Shown here: positions 6,578 through 17,144 of the stretch, piece by piece | Position numbering within the stretch: the first letter of the stretch is position 1 | How the letters are laid out: each line of letters begins with the position of its first letter | NCBI GenBank assembly: GCA_052388275.1 | Contig: JBQTII010000037.1 | Location: 1-19,647, forward strand | Length of the DNA: 19,647 nt | Source: JBQTII01 sp052388275 | GTDB lineage: Bacteria; Actinomycetota; Actinomycetes; Sporichthyales; Sporichthyaceae | Direction: 5' to 3' | The notes under the pieces: model-generated | What the model was told of the DNA's origin: nothing | Databases searched by the model: none | Seen by the model: only the letters and a program-made list of their open reading frames with translations | Position numbers and translations under genes: made by a program

Positions 6578-6970
6578 ATGGTGATCGACACCTCAGCGCT
6601 GCTCGCGGTGCTCCTGGCCGAACCGGAGGCGCCGCGGTTCGCCGCGGCGATTGCCGCGGACCCCCGTCGTCTGGTGTCTGTGGCCAGTGCGCTGGAGCTC
6701 ACGATGGTGGTCGAGGCCCGCCACGGCGCAGCAGGGGGCCGCGAGTTCGAGCTGCTGTTGCATCGGATCAAGGCCGCAACGGTGCCCGTGTCCGCCGATC
6801 AGCTCACTGTTGCCCAGGACGCCTGGCGCCGCTTCGGCAAGGGCCGTCACCCGGCTTCCCTCAATTACGGAGATTGCTTCTCCTACGGCTTGGCCCGCTA
6901 CAGCGGCGAACCGCTGCTGTACAAGGGGGAGGACTTCACCAAGACCGACATCCACGCGGTCCTGCCGTAA
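6578..6970 (+). CDS. vapC: VapC PIN-domain ribonuclease toxin
   Basis: The 130-residue protein is a single PIN domain: MVIDTSALLAVLLAEPEA at the N-terminus with Asp4, SALELTMVVEARHG with Glu40, NYGDCFSYGLA with Asp99, and KGEDFTKTDI with Asp119 and Asp124. These acidic residues coordinate Mg2+/Mn2+ in VapC toxins, which cleave RNA (often tRNA or rRNA) to arrest growth. All expected catalytic positions are present, so it looks intact. It is a Rv0624-type partner of the vapB gene 6 nt upstream. ATG 6578 and GTG 6581 are both possible starts; ATG is preferred. Its end faces the end of the AAA_14 gene across a 44-nt gap with no obvious terminator. Confidence 0.92.
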   Translation: MVIDTSALLAVLLAEPEAPRFAAAIAADPRRLVSVASALELTMVVEARHGAAGGREFELLLHRIKAATVPVSADQLTVAQDAWRRFGKGRHPASLNYGDCFSYGLARYSGEPLLYKGEDFTKTDIHAVLP

Positions 6971-7014
6971 GGGCCACGCCCGAGTCCACCAGCACAGAGC
7001 CTCGCGCAGGGTGC

Positions 7015-8271
7015 TCACGTCCACACTTCGGCCAGGGGCAAGGCCACCAGCCGGTCCCCGAACGGGAGCCGGGCAGAGCCGGTATGCAGCACGATCCCCG
7101 CCAGGAAGGTGCCGCCGACGCGATCGAGCGCATCACGCACCAGGGCGAGGCTGGCGAAGTCCGCGGAGCGGGGTGTCGTGGAAGCCTTGATCTCCACCCC
7201 CACGACCCGTCCATCCGCACTCTCCAGAATCGCATCGACCTCAGCCCCGCCGCGGTCGCGGAAGTGATATAGCCGCGCCGTCGATGCCGCCCAGGTCACC
7301 TGCTTGGCGAGTTCGTTGACCACGAAGGACTCCACCAGCGGACCAGTCGCAGGCTCGGTCGGGTTGCGCAGCATCTCGGCCTGACGACCCATCAGCGCAG
7401 CCGCGAGGCCGGTGTCCGAGACGTGCAGACGCGGCCGTTTAACTACTTTGGCCGTGAGGTTGCGCCCCCAGGCCGGAACACGGTGCACCAGGAAAACGGT
7501 TTCCAGCCAGGCCAGGTAGGCCGCGATGGTCTCCCGGTGAACTCCCAGCCGCTCGGCTGCAGACGCCACGACAAGTTCGGCGGACGTCGTCGCGGCGGCG
7601 TAGCGCAACAATCCGGCGAGTGCATCGAGTTTGCGGATGTCGTCCGCGACGGCGACTTCTCGGGCGAGGACGGTGGACACGTACTGCTCGAACCATCGCC
7701 GGCGCATCCGCTCAGAGAGTGCTGTGGCATCCGGGTAACCTCCCGCGCACACCCGCTCCAAATAATCCAGGCGGGCGATCACCTCACCGCGGTGGTCGAG
7801 CAGCGCACCGGTTCCGTTGAAGGCTCGGTCCACGAAACTGTCGGTGCCGCCGTGGAGTTCCCCCTGCGAGAACGGCCACAGGGCGAGGAGATCCACTCGT
7901 CCCGCCAACGACTCCGAGATCGTCGGCACGGTGAGGAAATTGGTCGAGCCGGTCAGGATGTAGCGGCCGGGGCGGGTGTCGGTGTCTACCGCTGCCTTGA
8001 TCGCCAGCACCAGCGGCTCACCGGCTCGCTGGATCTCGTCAATAACGAGAGGCGTGCCGAGCGCCTCAAGAAATCCCGCCGGATCCGCCTTCGCCACATC
8101 GAGTTGTGCCACGTCATCCAGGCTGACGACTGTGGCACCACAGCCGGCCGCAAGTTGCGCCGCCAGGGTGGACTTGCCCACCTGCCGCGCTCCGTGCACA
8201 ACCACAACCCGAAAAACGCCCAGCGATTCCTCGGCAAGCGCCGCGAGACGTCGTTCCAGCAAGTGCTCCAT
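7015..8271 (-). CDS. AAA_14/DUF4143 family ATP-binding protein
   Basis: The 418-residue protein has an N-terminal AAA domain with Walker A GARQVGKS (27-34) and Walker B VIDEIQR (76-82), then a sensor-like GRYILTGSTNFL. The C-terminal part is the DUF4143 region, with a winged-helix-like stretch (AERLGVHRETIAAYLAWLE). It is followed by VDAILE and VVGVEIKAS, where D-x(n)-ExK resembles a PD-(D/E)xK nuclease core. These proteins are widespread near mobile elements and defence loci; their function is not established. The start was placed at ATG 8271 because MEHLLERRL matches the usual family start and a TAGCCT box lies 7 nt upstream. An in-frame ATG at 8310 would add 13 residues running through the repeats. 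It is convergent with vapC. Confidence 0.85.
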   Translation of the reverse strand: MEHLLERRLAALAEESLGVFRVVVVHGARQVGKSTLAAQLAAGCGATVVSLDDVAQLDVAKADPAGFLEALGTPLVIDEIQRAGEPLVLAIKAAVDTDTRPGRYILTGSTNFLTVPTISESLAGRVDLLALWPFSQGELHGGTDSFVDRAFNGTGALLDHRGEVIARLDYLERVCAGGYPDATALSERMRRRWFEQYVSTVLAREVAVADDIRKLDALAGLLRYAAATTSAELVVASAAERLGVHRETIAAYLAWLETVFLVHRVPAWGRNLTAKVVKRPRLHVSDTGLAAALMGRQAEMLRNPTEPATGPLVESFVVNELAKQVTWAASTARLYHFRDRGGAEVDAILESADGRVVGVEIKASTTPRSADFASLALVRDALDRVGGTFLAGIVLHTGSARLPFGDRLVALPLAEVWT

Positions 8272-8278
8272 AGCCCTA

Positions 8279-8284
8279 AGGCTA
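8279..8284 (-). promoter_or_regulatory. -10 box TAGCCT of the AAA_14 gene, leaderless geometry
   Basis: On the minus strand TAGCCT (8284 to 8279) ends 7 nt before ATG 8271. The nearest of three 17-bp repeats begins only 6 nt upstream of it and would cover the -35 region, so a protein bound to the repeats could control this promoter. Confidence 0.5.
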
Positions 8285-8289
8285 CAACC

Positions 8290-8352
8290 TAACCGTAATT
8301 TCGTCCCCATGCTAGCAGCATTTTCGTCTACCCGTTAACCGCAATCTCGTCC
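8290..8352 (-). repeat. Three 17-bp repeats with a 23-bp period upstream of the AAA_14 gene
   Basis: On the minus strand the copies are GGACGAGATTGCGGTTA (8352-8336), AGACGAAAATGCTGCTA (8329-8313) and GGACGAAATTACGGTTA (8306-8290). The outer two differ at two positions; the middle one is more diverged. Starts are exactly 23 bp apart, separated by unrelated 6-bp spacers, placing all three on roughly the same helix face. They sit directly before the -10 box, so they look like an operator array or iterons. Confidence 0.75.
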
Positions 8353-8699
8353 GCCGATCGCGTGCCTGAAGCGCGGTCACTGCCAGGGCCGGCCCACCTG
8401 AGTGCGCCCCGGCCGCCCTCCCGCGCACGGCTCTACCGCCACGGAGTTCATTCCGGGACAGGATCCGCCACCCCGCGGTGGCTGCGCCGGGCTCGCCGGC
8501 GCCGACGTTTACAAGTCCAAAGCCTGCGTCCTACCCTTCGGCGGCGCGCCATCACCGGTGGTGGGCGTCGCGGGCCGAACACGGCAGGCTGGGCCTGGCC
8601 GGTGATCGCCCCGGCGCCGACGAGGGGACCCAGCGCGGGCCGCCGAGAAAGAAGACCGCCGCCGAGGCGGCGTCGTCAACGGGGGGCGCGCCCTCGACG
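8353..8699. other. 347-nt gap between the AAA_14 repeats and the hsdM ATG
   Basis: This very GC-rich stretch has no gene recognised on either strand. It contains a 12-bp direct repeat CCGGCGCCGACG (8496-8507 and 8611-8622) and should carry the hsdM promoter, but no clear -35/-10 pair was seen. From GTG 8478 onward it is open in frame with hsdM, and its last ~20 codons (GPPRKKTAAEAA...) look like a real HsdM N-terminus, so part of it may be coding. Confidence 0.5.
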
Positions 8700-10270
<1,571 letters not shown>

Positions 10271-10271
<1 letters not shown>

Positions 10272-11422
10272 TGAGGCAGATTTCACTTCGGGACGCCTGC
10301 GCGCGAATCGACTACGGCCTCACAACATCGGCTGTAGCGAACGGCGTTGGCCCGCGGTTTCTTCGAATCACCGATATCGAATCCTCGAACATCAACTGGC
10401 CCCAGGTGCCGCGCTGCGAGGCGACCCCGATGGAGCGGGAACGCTACAGGCTGCTGCGGGGTGACGTCGTAGTAGCCCGCACAGGCGCTTCTACCGGCCG
10501 ATCCGCCTGGGTGCAGCCGCCCGAGGATGCCGTGTTCGCGTCTTACCTCGTGAGGTTTCGCGCCGGCACCGAAGTTGACTCACGCTTTCTCGGCTACGTG
10601 CTGGCCTCTGGACCATGGAGGGACTACATCCACGGACGCGCGCACGGAAAGTCGGCCCAACCCAACCTAAGCGCCGGCGACATGGCGGAGTTCGAATTCA
10701 TGTGTCCAGACCTTCTAGCCCAACGGGCGATCGCGGAGGTGTTGGGGGCGCTCGACGACAAGATCGCCGCCAACACCCGGCGGGTCGTGACCGCTGACGC
10801 CCTGAGCGCGGCGCGTTTCGCATCGATAATCGAGGGCGCAGACACGGCTCCGCTCAGTTCGACGGCCGAGTTCATCAACGGTCGCGCGTTCACCAAAGAC
10901 GCTTCGGGCACAGGGCGCGTCGTCATACGCATCGCTGAACTCAATTCAGGGATCGGCGGGTCGACCGTGTACTCCGATGCCCAAGTGACGGACCAACACG
11001 TGGCGCGGCCTGGCGATCTCCTCTTTGCTTGGTCGGGCTCGCTGACTGTGCATCGCTGGTTTCGGCCAGAGGGGATCGTCAACCAGCACATCTTCAAAGT
11101 GGTTCCGAAAGCGGGCCATCCAAGGTGGCTTGTGAAGCAACTGCTCATGGTCGCCCTGGCCGAGTTCAAGGCGATTGCCGCCGACAAGGCGACGACCATG
11201 GGGCACATCCAGCGTCACCATCTCGATCTTGCTGTGCCGCTTCCGTCTCGCGAATCGATCGGGCAACGGGACGCCGTGATGACGAACCTGTACGAAAGCG
11301 CGCTACTGACCGAACAGGAAAACCTCTCCCTCGCCGCCATCAGGGACGCCTTGCTCCCCGAGCTGATGTCCGGGCGCCTGCAGGTGCGTGACGCCGCGTC
11401 AGCCATTGAAGGGATCGTGTGA
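10271..11422 (+). CDS. hsdS: Type I restriction-modification system, specificity subunit
   Basis: The 383-residue protein has the standard HsdS layout. A first target-recognition domain covers about 1-145. A central conserved coiled-coil region follows, LLAQRAIAEVLGALDDKIAAN (about 146-166). The second recognition domain starts with STAEFINGRAFTKDASG, and the C-terminal repeat of the conserved helix ends IRDALLPELMSGRL. HsdS sets the bipartite DNA site read by the methylase and nuclease. The ATG lies in TGATG with the hsdM stop, so translation is coupled; GTG 10268 is an alternative. Codon third positions look less G/C-biased here than in hsdM and hsdR, as often seen in exchangeable recognition domains. 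The target site cannot be predicted by reading alone. Confidence 0.93.
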
Positions 11423-14400
11423 TGGCGGGGATCGGGTACAGCGAGGCGGAGTGGGAGGCATTGGCGCTGGAGACCCTCGGCGAGCTGGGGTGGAGCTACG
11501 TCCCGGGGGAGGCGATCATTCCGACGGCGCCCGGCGAGGGCGTGCGGGAGTCGTGGAGTGAGCTGGCGATCCGGCCCCGGCTGCTCACGGCCCTGGGGAA
11601 CCTGAATCCGGGAGTTCCGGCGCAGTACCTCGCGCAGGCGGCCGCGGAGATCTTGAGCCCCAAGTCGCAGGACGCGATCACCGAGAACCACCGCATCCAC
11701 GGCTACCTCATCGGTGGCTACCGCGGGCTGACCTTCACCGAGGATGGGCAGGAGCGCACCCCGACGTTGCGCCTGATCTCGGCCGACCCGGCACAGAACG
11801 AGTGGCTGGCGGTCAGTCAGGTCACGCTGATCGGCGGGGACTACAAGCGGCGCTTGGACATCGTCGCGTACTGCAACGGGATGCCGGTCTCCATCCTGGA
11901 GTTGAAGAAGGCCGGGGCGAAGAACGCGACGGTGGCCGGGGCGCACGCACAGCTCGCGACCTACATCCACGAGTTCCCGATGGCGTTCCGCTTCGCCGCG
12001 TTCACCCTCGCCAGCGACGGCATCTTCGCCAAGTACGGAACCCCGTTCACCCCGCTCAATCACTTCTCGCCATGGTCCATCGACGAAGCGGGCACGCCAA
12101 TCACGACGCCCACGCCGCAGGGCGTCACCGGGCTGGAGCTCGCACTGTTCGGGCTCTACGACCAACGCCGTTTCACCGACCTGCTGGCGAACTTCACCGC
12201 GTTCGATGCCGACAACACCGGCTTGGCGAAGCGGATCGCCAAGCCGCATCAGTACATCGCCGTGACCAAGGCCGTCGCCGCGACCGTGGCGGCGGTGGCC
12301 GGGGACGGCAAGGCGGGCGTGGTCTGGCACACGCAAGGGTCGGGCAAGTCGATGGAGATGGAACTCTACGTCAACCTGGTGATGCGTCACCCCGCGCTCG
12401 GTAACCCGACGATCCTGGTGATCACCGACCGCACCGAGCTCGACGGCCAGCTCTACGAAGGCTTCGCGCGCAGCGAGCTGCTGCCCGAGCAGCCGGTGCA
12501 GATCACCAGCCGCGGACAGCTGCGCACCGAGCTGAGCGCTCGCGTCACCGGCGGCATCTACTTCACGACGCTGCCGAAGTTCGCCCGCACCCAGGGCGAC
12601 CGCGACGCCGGCGACGCGCACCCGCAGCTGAGCGAGCGGCGCAACATCGTCGTCGTGGTCGACGAGGCGCACCGCAGCCACTACGACGACCTCGACGGCT
12701 ACGCCCACCACCTCAAGACGGCACTGCCCCGCGCCACCCTGATCGCGTTCACCGGCACCCCGGTCTCCTTTGCCGACCGCAACACCCAGCAGGTATTCGG
12801 CGACTACATCGACGTCTACGACTTGACCCGGGCCGTCGAGGACGGCGCCACCGTCCCGGTCTACTTCGAGCAGCGCATCGTCAGGATCGCCCTCGCCGGT
12901 GAGGTCAGCGAGGCCGACCTGGACGCCGCCGCCACCGAGGCCACCGACGGACTCACCGACACCGAACGCGCCAAGGCCGAGAAGGCCGTCGCGGTTGTCA
13001 ATGCGCTCTACGGCGCCCCGGCCCGCCTGGCGGAGCTCGCGGGCGACCTCGTCGCGCACTGGGAGAACCGCAGCGCGGCGATGCGCCCCTTCCTCTGCGC
13101 TCCCGGCAAGGCCCTGATCGTCGGCGCGACCCGGGAGATCTGCGCGAACCTCTACGCCGAGATCATCCGGATCCGCCCGGACTGGCACTCGAGCGAGATC
13201 GATCAGGGGCGCATCAAGGTTGTCTACTCCGGGGTCGCCTCCGACACCGCGCCGGTCTCGACCCACAACCGTTCCGCGGCGGCGAACGCGACGATCAAGA
13301 ACCGGCTACGCGACGTCGATGATGAACTCGAGCTGGTGATCGTCAAGGACATGATGCTCACCGGCTTCGACTCACCACCCCTGCACACCCTGTACCTGGA
13401 CCGGCCGCTCAAGGGCGCGCTGCTCATGCAGACCCTGGCCCGGGTCAACCGCACCTACCGCGGTAAGGCAGACGGCCTGCTCGTCGCCTACGCCCCGCTC
13501 GCGGAGAACCTCGCTGCCGCGCTGAGTGAGTACACCTCCAGCGACCAGCGCACCAAGCCGGTCGGGAAGAACGTCGCCGAGGCCATCGAGCTCACCGAGA
13601 CCCTGGTTGCGGCGCTGGCCACCCTGGTCGCCGGGCACGACTGGCGCGCGGTACTCGCCGGCGGCGGAGCGAAGGCGCGGCTGCACGCCGTCACCTCCAC
13701 CGTCAACTATCTGCGTGACCCGGCCACCCCGGGCAACGAGCCGCCCGCCGACGGCGCCGACGCCGCAGAGACCCTTGGCAGGCGGTACCGGCGCACTTCC
13801 GCGGAGTTGGCCCGGGCCTGGGCGCTGTGCTCAGGCTCGAAGAACCTCCTCGCGCGCCAACCCGAGGCGCAGTTCTACGAAGAGGTCCGGGTCTGGATGG
13901 CCAAGTTCGACGCCGAGGAGCGTGCGGCCTCGGGCGAGCCGGTCCCCGAGGAGATCCAGCGCCTACTCGCCGAGCTGATCGCCACCTCCACCGAGACCGG
14001 CGGCGTCATCGACGTCTATGCCGCGGCCGGCATGCCGCGCCCCACGCTCAGCGATCTCGGCCCCGACTTCCTGGCCAAAACCCAAGCGGCACCCAACCCG
14101 CACCTGGCGATCGAGGCGCTGCGCAAGCTGCTCACCGAGGAATCGGCCAAGGCCAGCACCGGGAACGTGGTCCGCGCCCGCGCGTTCTCCGAGCGCATCA
14201 CCGAACTGATGTCCCGTTACACCAACTCCCAGCTCACCTCCGCCGAGGTCATCGCCGAGTTGGTCAAGCTCGCACATGACGTAGCCGCCGAGGGCAACCG
14301 CGGCGCCGCATTCACCCCGCCGCTGAGCCCGGATGAGCTCGCGTTCTACGACGCCGTCGCCGCCAACGACTCGGCCCGCGAACTCCAAGGCGCTGGGGTG

Positions 14401-14616
14401 CTCGCGCAAATCGCCCGCGAACTCGTCCAGGTAATGCAGCGCGACATTCGCACCGACTGGACCGTGCGGGAGGACGTGCGCGCCAAGCTCCGCTTCTCGA
14501 TCAAGGCGCTGCTGGTGAAGTACAAGTACCCGCCGGACAGCCACGCCGAGGCGATCAAGCTCGTCCTGGAGCAGATGGAGTCCCTCGCCCCCCGCTACGC
14601 AGCCGAGCGCGACTGA
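11422..14616 (+). CDS. hsdR: Type I restriction-modification system, restriction/translocase subunit
   Basis: The 1064-residue protein has the full HsdR architecture. The N-terminal nuclease domain carries GGDYKRRLDIVAY with Asp146 and SILELKK with Glu160/Lys162, the PD-(D/E)xK active site. The superfamily 2 motor follows: Walker A HTQGSGKS (303-310), VVVDEAHRSH with DEAH at 414-417, FTGTP (443-447), and a second RecA domain with VKDMMLTGFDSPPLHTLYLD and ARVNRTYRG. The last ~300 residues are the helical part that docks to HsdM/HsdS. It translocates DNA and cuts unmethylated molecules at a distance. ATG 11422 is fused to the hsdS stop in TGATG, with GAAGGGA upstream. No disruption is seen, so the system appears functional. 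Confidence 0.95.
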   Translation: MAGIGYSEAEWEALALETLGELGWSYVPGEAIIPTAPGEGVRESWSELAIRPRLLTALGNLNPGVPAQYLAQAAAEILSPKSQDAITENHRIHGYLIGGYRGLTFTEDGQERTPTLRLISADPAQNEWLAVSQVTLIGGDYKRRLDIVAYCNGMPVSILELKKAGAKNATVAGAHAQLATYIHEFPMAFRFAAFTLASDGIFAKYGTPFTPLNHFSPWSIDEAGTPITTPTPQGVTGLELALFGLYDQRRFTDLLANFTAFDADNTGLAKRIAKPHQYIAVTKAVAATVAAVAGDGKAGVVWHTQGSGKSMEMELYVNLVMRHPALGNPTILVITDRTELDGQLYEGFARSELLPEQPVQITSRGQLRTELSARVTGGIYFTTLPKFARTQGDRDAGDAHPQLSERRNIVVVVDEAHRSHYDDLDGYAHHLKTALPRATLIAFTGTPVSFADRNTQQVFGDYIDVYDLTRAVEDGATVPVYFEQRIVRIALAGEVSEADLDAAATEATDGLTDTERAKAEKAVAVVNALYGAPARLAELAGDLVAHWENRSAAMRPFLCAPGKALIVGATREICANLYAEIIRIRPDWHSSEIDQGRIKVVYSGVASDTAPVSTHNRSAAANATIKNRLRDVDDELELVIVKDMMLTGFDSPPLHTLYLDRPLKGALLMQTLARVNRTYRGKADGLLVAYAPLAENLAAALSEYTSSDQRTKPVGKNVAEAIELTETLVAALATLVAGHDWRAVLAGGGAKARLHAVTSTVNYLRDPATPGNEPPADGADAAETLGRRYRRTSAELARAWALCSGSKNLLARQPEAQFYEEVRVWMAKFDAEERAASGEPVPEEIQRLLAELIATSTETGGVIDVYAAAGMPRPTLSDLGPDFLAKTQAAPNPHLAIEALRKLLTEESAKASTGNVVRARAFSERITELMSRYTNSQLTSAEVIAELVKLAHDVAAEGNRGAAFTPPLSPDELAFYDAVAANDSARELQGAGVLAQIARELVQVMQRDIRTDWTVREDVRAKLRFSIKALLVKYKYPPDSHAEAIKLVLEQMESLAPRYAAERD

Positions 14617-14661
14617 ACTGTCGGTGCCGCGTGGCAGATTGATCGCAAAGGGGTGAGGCAC

Positions 14662-15682
14662 ATGGAAATCGAGCCGGCGGGGCAATTCCTCGTCTACGCC
14701 GATCAGGCGGGCAAGCTCAAGATCGATGTCAGGCTCGATGGTGAGACGGTCTGGCTGAGCCAGTACGCGATGTCCGAGTTGTTCCAGACGTCGCAGCAGA
14801 ACATCTCTGCACACATCGCCAACGTCTACGAGGAGGGCGAACTCGAGGCCAGCTCAACTCACAAGGATTTCTTGTCGGTTCGCCAGGAGGGCGCGCGTAC
14901 CGTTCGTCGGCGGGTCACCCACTACAACCTCGACGTGATCATCTCGGTCGGCTACCGCGTCAAGAGTCATGTCGCGACGAACTTCCGGATCTGGGCCACC
15001 GAACGACTGCGCGAATACATCGTCAAGGGGTTCACCCTTGACGATGAGCGGCTCAAGAACCCGGATCATCCGTTCGACTACTTCGACGAGCTCCTACGAC
15101 GCATTCAGGACATCCGTACGTCCGAGCGGCGCTTCTACCGCAAGATCACCGACATTTACGCGACCAGCATCGACTACGACCCCACCATGGAGATCAGCCT
15201 AGGTTTCTTCGCCACCGTCCAGAACAAGCTGCACTGGGCCATCACCGGGCTTCCGCAGCCGAGATCGTCCACGAACGGGCAGATGCAAACGCACCACACA
15301 TGGGCTTGACCAGCTGGCGAGGTCCATCCGTACGGAAGTCCGACGTAGGGGTGGCCAAGAACTACCTCACGGCGCTTGAACTCGCAGCGCTGAATAACCT
15401 CGTCGAGCAGTACCTCGTCTTCGCCGAGGGCCAAGCAATGCGGCGGATCCCGATGTACATGGCCGATTGGGTCGCCAAACTCGACGGCTTCCTGGTACTC
15501 AATGCCGCGAGATTCTTTCGACAGCCGGACGAATTTCACACGCTGTGGCCTTGGAGAGCGCCCACGCCGCGTACGAGCAGTTTCAGAATCGCCGCGCGAC
15601 AGAGGCCGAATCCGATCTTTCTGATTTCGACCGGGTCATCCGTGACCTGGCCCGCCCGCCTCGGCCGGACAGCGGGGCCTGA
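14662..15682 (+). pseudogene. rhuM: RhuM-family protein gene broken by two frame losses
   Basis: The start, ATG 14662 behind AAAGGGG, gives MEIEPAGQFLVYADQAGKLK and a helix-turn-helix-like region (WLSQYAMSELFQTSQQNIS), then VTHYNLDVIISVGYRVKS and FRIWATERLREYIVKGF, all typical of RhuM (Virulence_RhuM) proteins. After FFATVQNKLHWAITG, near 15249, the homology moves to the next frame back (ASAAEIVHERADANAPHMG...YMADWVAKLDGFLVLN). It shifts again near 15504 to REILSTAGRISHAVALESAH, reaching TGA 15680-15682. Each step equals loss of one base. Joined, the pieces give a near-full-length protein of about 340 residues. The function of RhuM proteins is not known. It lies 45 nt after hsdR. Sequencing error is the main alternative to real decay. 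Confidence 0.85.
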
Positions 15683-15769
15683 CCCACCGCCGACCGCGGG
15701 TTCGGGCGTTTCCCGGGACTGCGCTTCTTCGACCCGCTCACTTGACGCGGCGACCACCCGATCGCTTTC

Positions 15770-15775
15770 TAGACT
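15770..15775 (+). promoter_or_regulatory. -10 box TAGACT of bioA, leaderless geometry
   Basis: TAGACT ends 7 nt before GTG 15783, so the transcript probably starts on the start codon. A TTGACG at 15742-15747 looks like a -35 box but lies 22 nt upstream, too far for a standard spacer. There is no Shine-Dalgarno sequence. The 100-nt gap after the RhuM stop holds nothing else recognised. Confidence 0.5.
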
Positions 15776-15782
15776 CGACTAC

Positions 15783-17108
15783 GTGCCCGACTTCCTGAAC
15801 CCCGGCGACGCGATCGATTCCGAGCGCCTCCTCGCACTGGATCGAGCGCTGCTCTGGCACCCGTATGCCTCCATGACCGCGCCCGGCCCGGTGCACGGCG
15901 TCGTGGGCGCGCAAGGGGTCCGGCTACAGCTCGCCGACGGGCGCGAGGTGATCGACGCGATGTCCTCGTGGTGGGCGGCGATCCACGGCTACAACCATCC
16001 GGTGCTCAACGCGGCCGCCCACGAGCAGATCGAGCGGATGTCGCACGTGATGTTCGGCGGGTTGACCCACCCCGGGGCCATCGGACTCGCGCAACGCCTG
16101 CTCGCGCTCACCGATCCAGGTCTGGGCCACGTATTCCTGTCCGACTCCGGCTCGGTCTCGGTCGAGGTGGCGATCAAGATGGCGCTGCAGTACTGGCAGG
16201 CCCGCGGACAACGGCGCACGCGGCTGTTCACCGTGCGCGGCGGGTACCACGGCGACACCTTCGCGGCGATGTCGGTGTGCGACCCGGTCGGCGGGATGCA
16301 CCACCTGTTCACCGGCGTGCTGCCCGAGCACCTGTTCGCCCCGCGCCCGCCGGACGGCTACGACGCCGCTCTGGACCCGGCCTGGTTCGCCGCCACCGAA
16401 TCGACGCTCGCTGCCCATGCCCACGAGGTCGCCGCAATCATCGTCGAACCGGTGGTCCAGGGCGCGGGCGGTATGCGCTTTCACTCCCCCGCCTACGTCC
16501 GAGCCCTGCGCGAACTCGCCGATACCCACGGCGTCCTGCTGATCCTGGACGAGATCGCGACGGGGTTCGGGCGCACCGGCGCGATGTTCGCCCACCTGAA
16601 TGCGGGGGTGTGCCCGGACATCCTGTGCGTCGGCAAGGCGATGACCGGCGGGTACCTGTCCATGGCGGCGACGCTGTGCACCCCCGCCGTGGCGGAGGGA
16701 GTCTGCGCCGGTGAGGCCGGCGCCCTGATGCACGGCCCGACCTACATGGCCAACCCGCTGGCGGCGGCGATCGCATGCGCGAGCCTGGACCTGCTCACCT
16801 GCCGGGACTGGGCCGGCGAGGTCGCCGCCCTGGACGCTGGGCTGCGCGCCGGGCTGACCCCGGCGGCGCAGGAACCTGGGGTGGCGCAGGTCCGGGTACT
16901 CGGCGGGATCGGGGTCATCGAGCTTGCGGACGAGGTCGACGTGCCGCGCGCCACGGCCGCTGCGTTGGAGCGCGGGGTATGGATCCGGCCGTTCCGGAAT
17001 CTGATCTACGCGATGCCGCCGTACATCACGACAGGAGCGGAATTGGCGAGCATCACCGCCGCGATGGTGGCGGCGGCCCAGGCGTGCGGGCCCGGCCCCG
17101 TATCCTGA
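15783..17108 (+). CDS. bioA: Adenosylmethionine--8-amino-7-oxononanoate aminotransferase
   Basis: The 441-residue protein is a class III PLP-dependent aminotransferase with BioA hallmarks: LLWHPYASM near residue 24, SSWWAAIHGYNHP (61-73), RGGYHGDT (152-159), ILDEIATGFGRTG (254-266), the PLP-binding lysine Lys285 in LCVGKAMTGG, and HGPTYMANPLA. It transfers an amino group from S-adenosylmethionine to KAPA to make DAPA, the penultimate intermediate before dethiobiotin in biotin synthesis. GTG 15783 was chosen because the family homology begins just after it and a -10 box lies 7 nt upstream. The same frame stays open back to 15300, through RhuM remnants, which is fortuitous. No bioF, bioD or bioB is present in the window. 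korA follows after 36 nt. Confidence 0.93.
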   Translation: MPDFLNPGDAIDSERLLALDRALLWHPYASMTAPGPVHGVVGAQGVRLQLADGREVIDAMSSWWAAIHGYNHPVLNAAAHEQIERMSHVMFGGLTHPGAIGLAQRLLALTDPGLGHVFLSDSGSVSVEVAIKMALQYWQARGQRRTRLFTVRGGYHGDTFAAMSVCDPVGGMHHLFTGVLPEHLFAPRPPDGYDAALDPAWFAATESTLAAHAHEVAAIIVEPVVQGAGGMRFHSPAYVRALRELADTHGVLLILDEIATGFGRTGAMFAHLNAGVCPDILCVGKAMTGGYLSMAATLCTPAVAEGVCAGEAGALMHGPTYMANPLAAAIACASLDLLTCRDWAGEVAALDAGLRAGLTPAAQEPGVAQVRVLGGIGVIELADEVDVPRATAAALERGVWIRPFRNLIYAMPPYITTGAELASITAAMVAAAQACGPGPVS

Positions 17109-17144
17109 CCCACGCACACCTCCCCCATCCGTGGAGACGTTCCC

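Noticed and set aside
8290..8352. CRISPR array interpretation of the triple repeat
   Set aside because: Repeats are only 17 bp and diverged, spacers are 6 bp, and no cas gene is present; an operator or iteron array fits better.
8402..8605. 67-codon open frame in the gap before hsdM
   Set aside because: No recognisable motif, no ribosome-binding site, and it overlaps the possible hsdM extension; indistinguishable from chance in this GC-rich stretch.
11215..13266. Minus-strand open frame of 683 codons inside hsdR
   Set aside because: Low-complexity G/V/R/D-rich translation caused by GC bias; the plus strand carries all HsdR motifs. The same applies to the minus frame at 15924-17555 over bioA/korA and the plus frame at 1202-2629 over the PAP2/DAGK gene.
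15241..15260. Programmed -1 frameshifting in rhuM
   Set aside because: No X-XXY-YYZ slippery heptamer or evident stimulatory stem is seen at either shift, and two shifts would be needed to make the protein.
15300..17108. Apparent RhuM-BioA fusion protein in one frame
   Set aside because: The first part reads RhuM homology only to about 15503, then non-homologous residues to 15782. BioA homology starts at GTG 15783 with its own -10 box, so the open frame is accidental.
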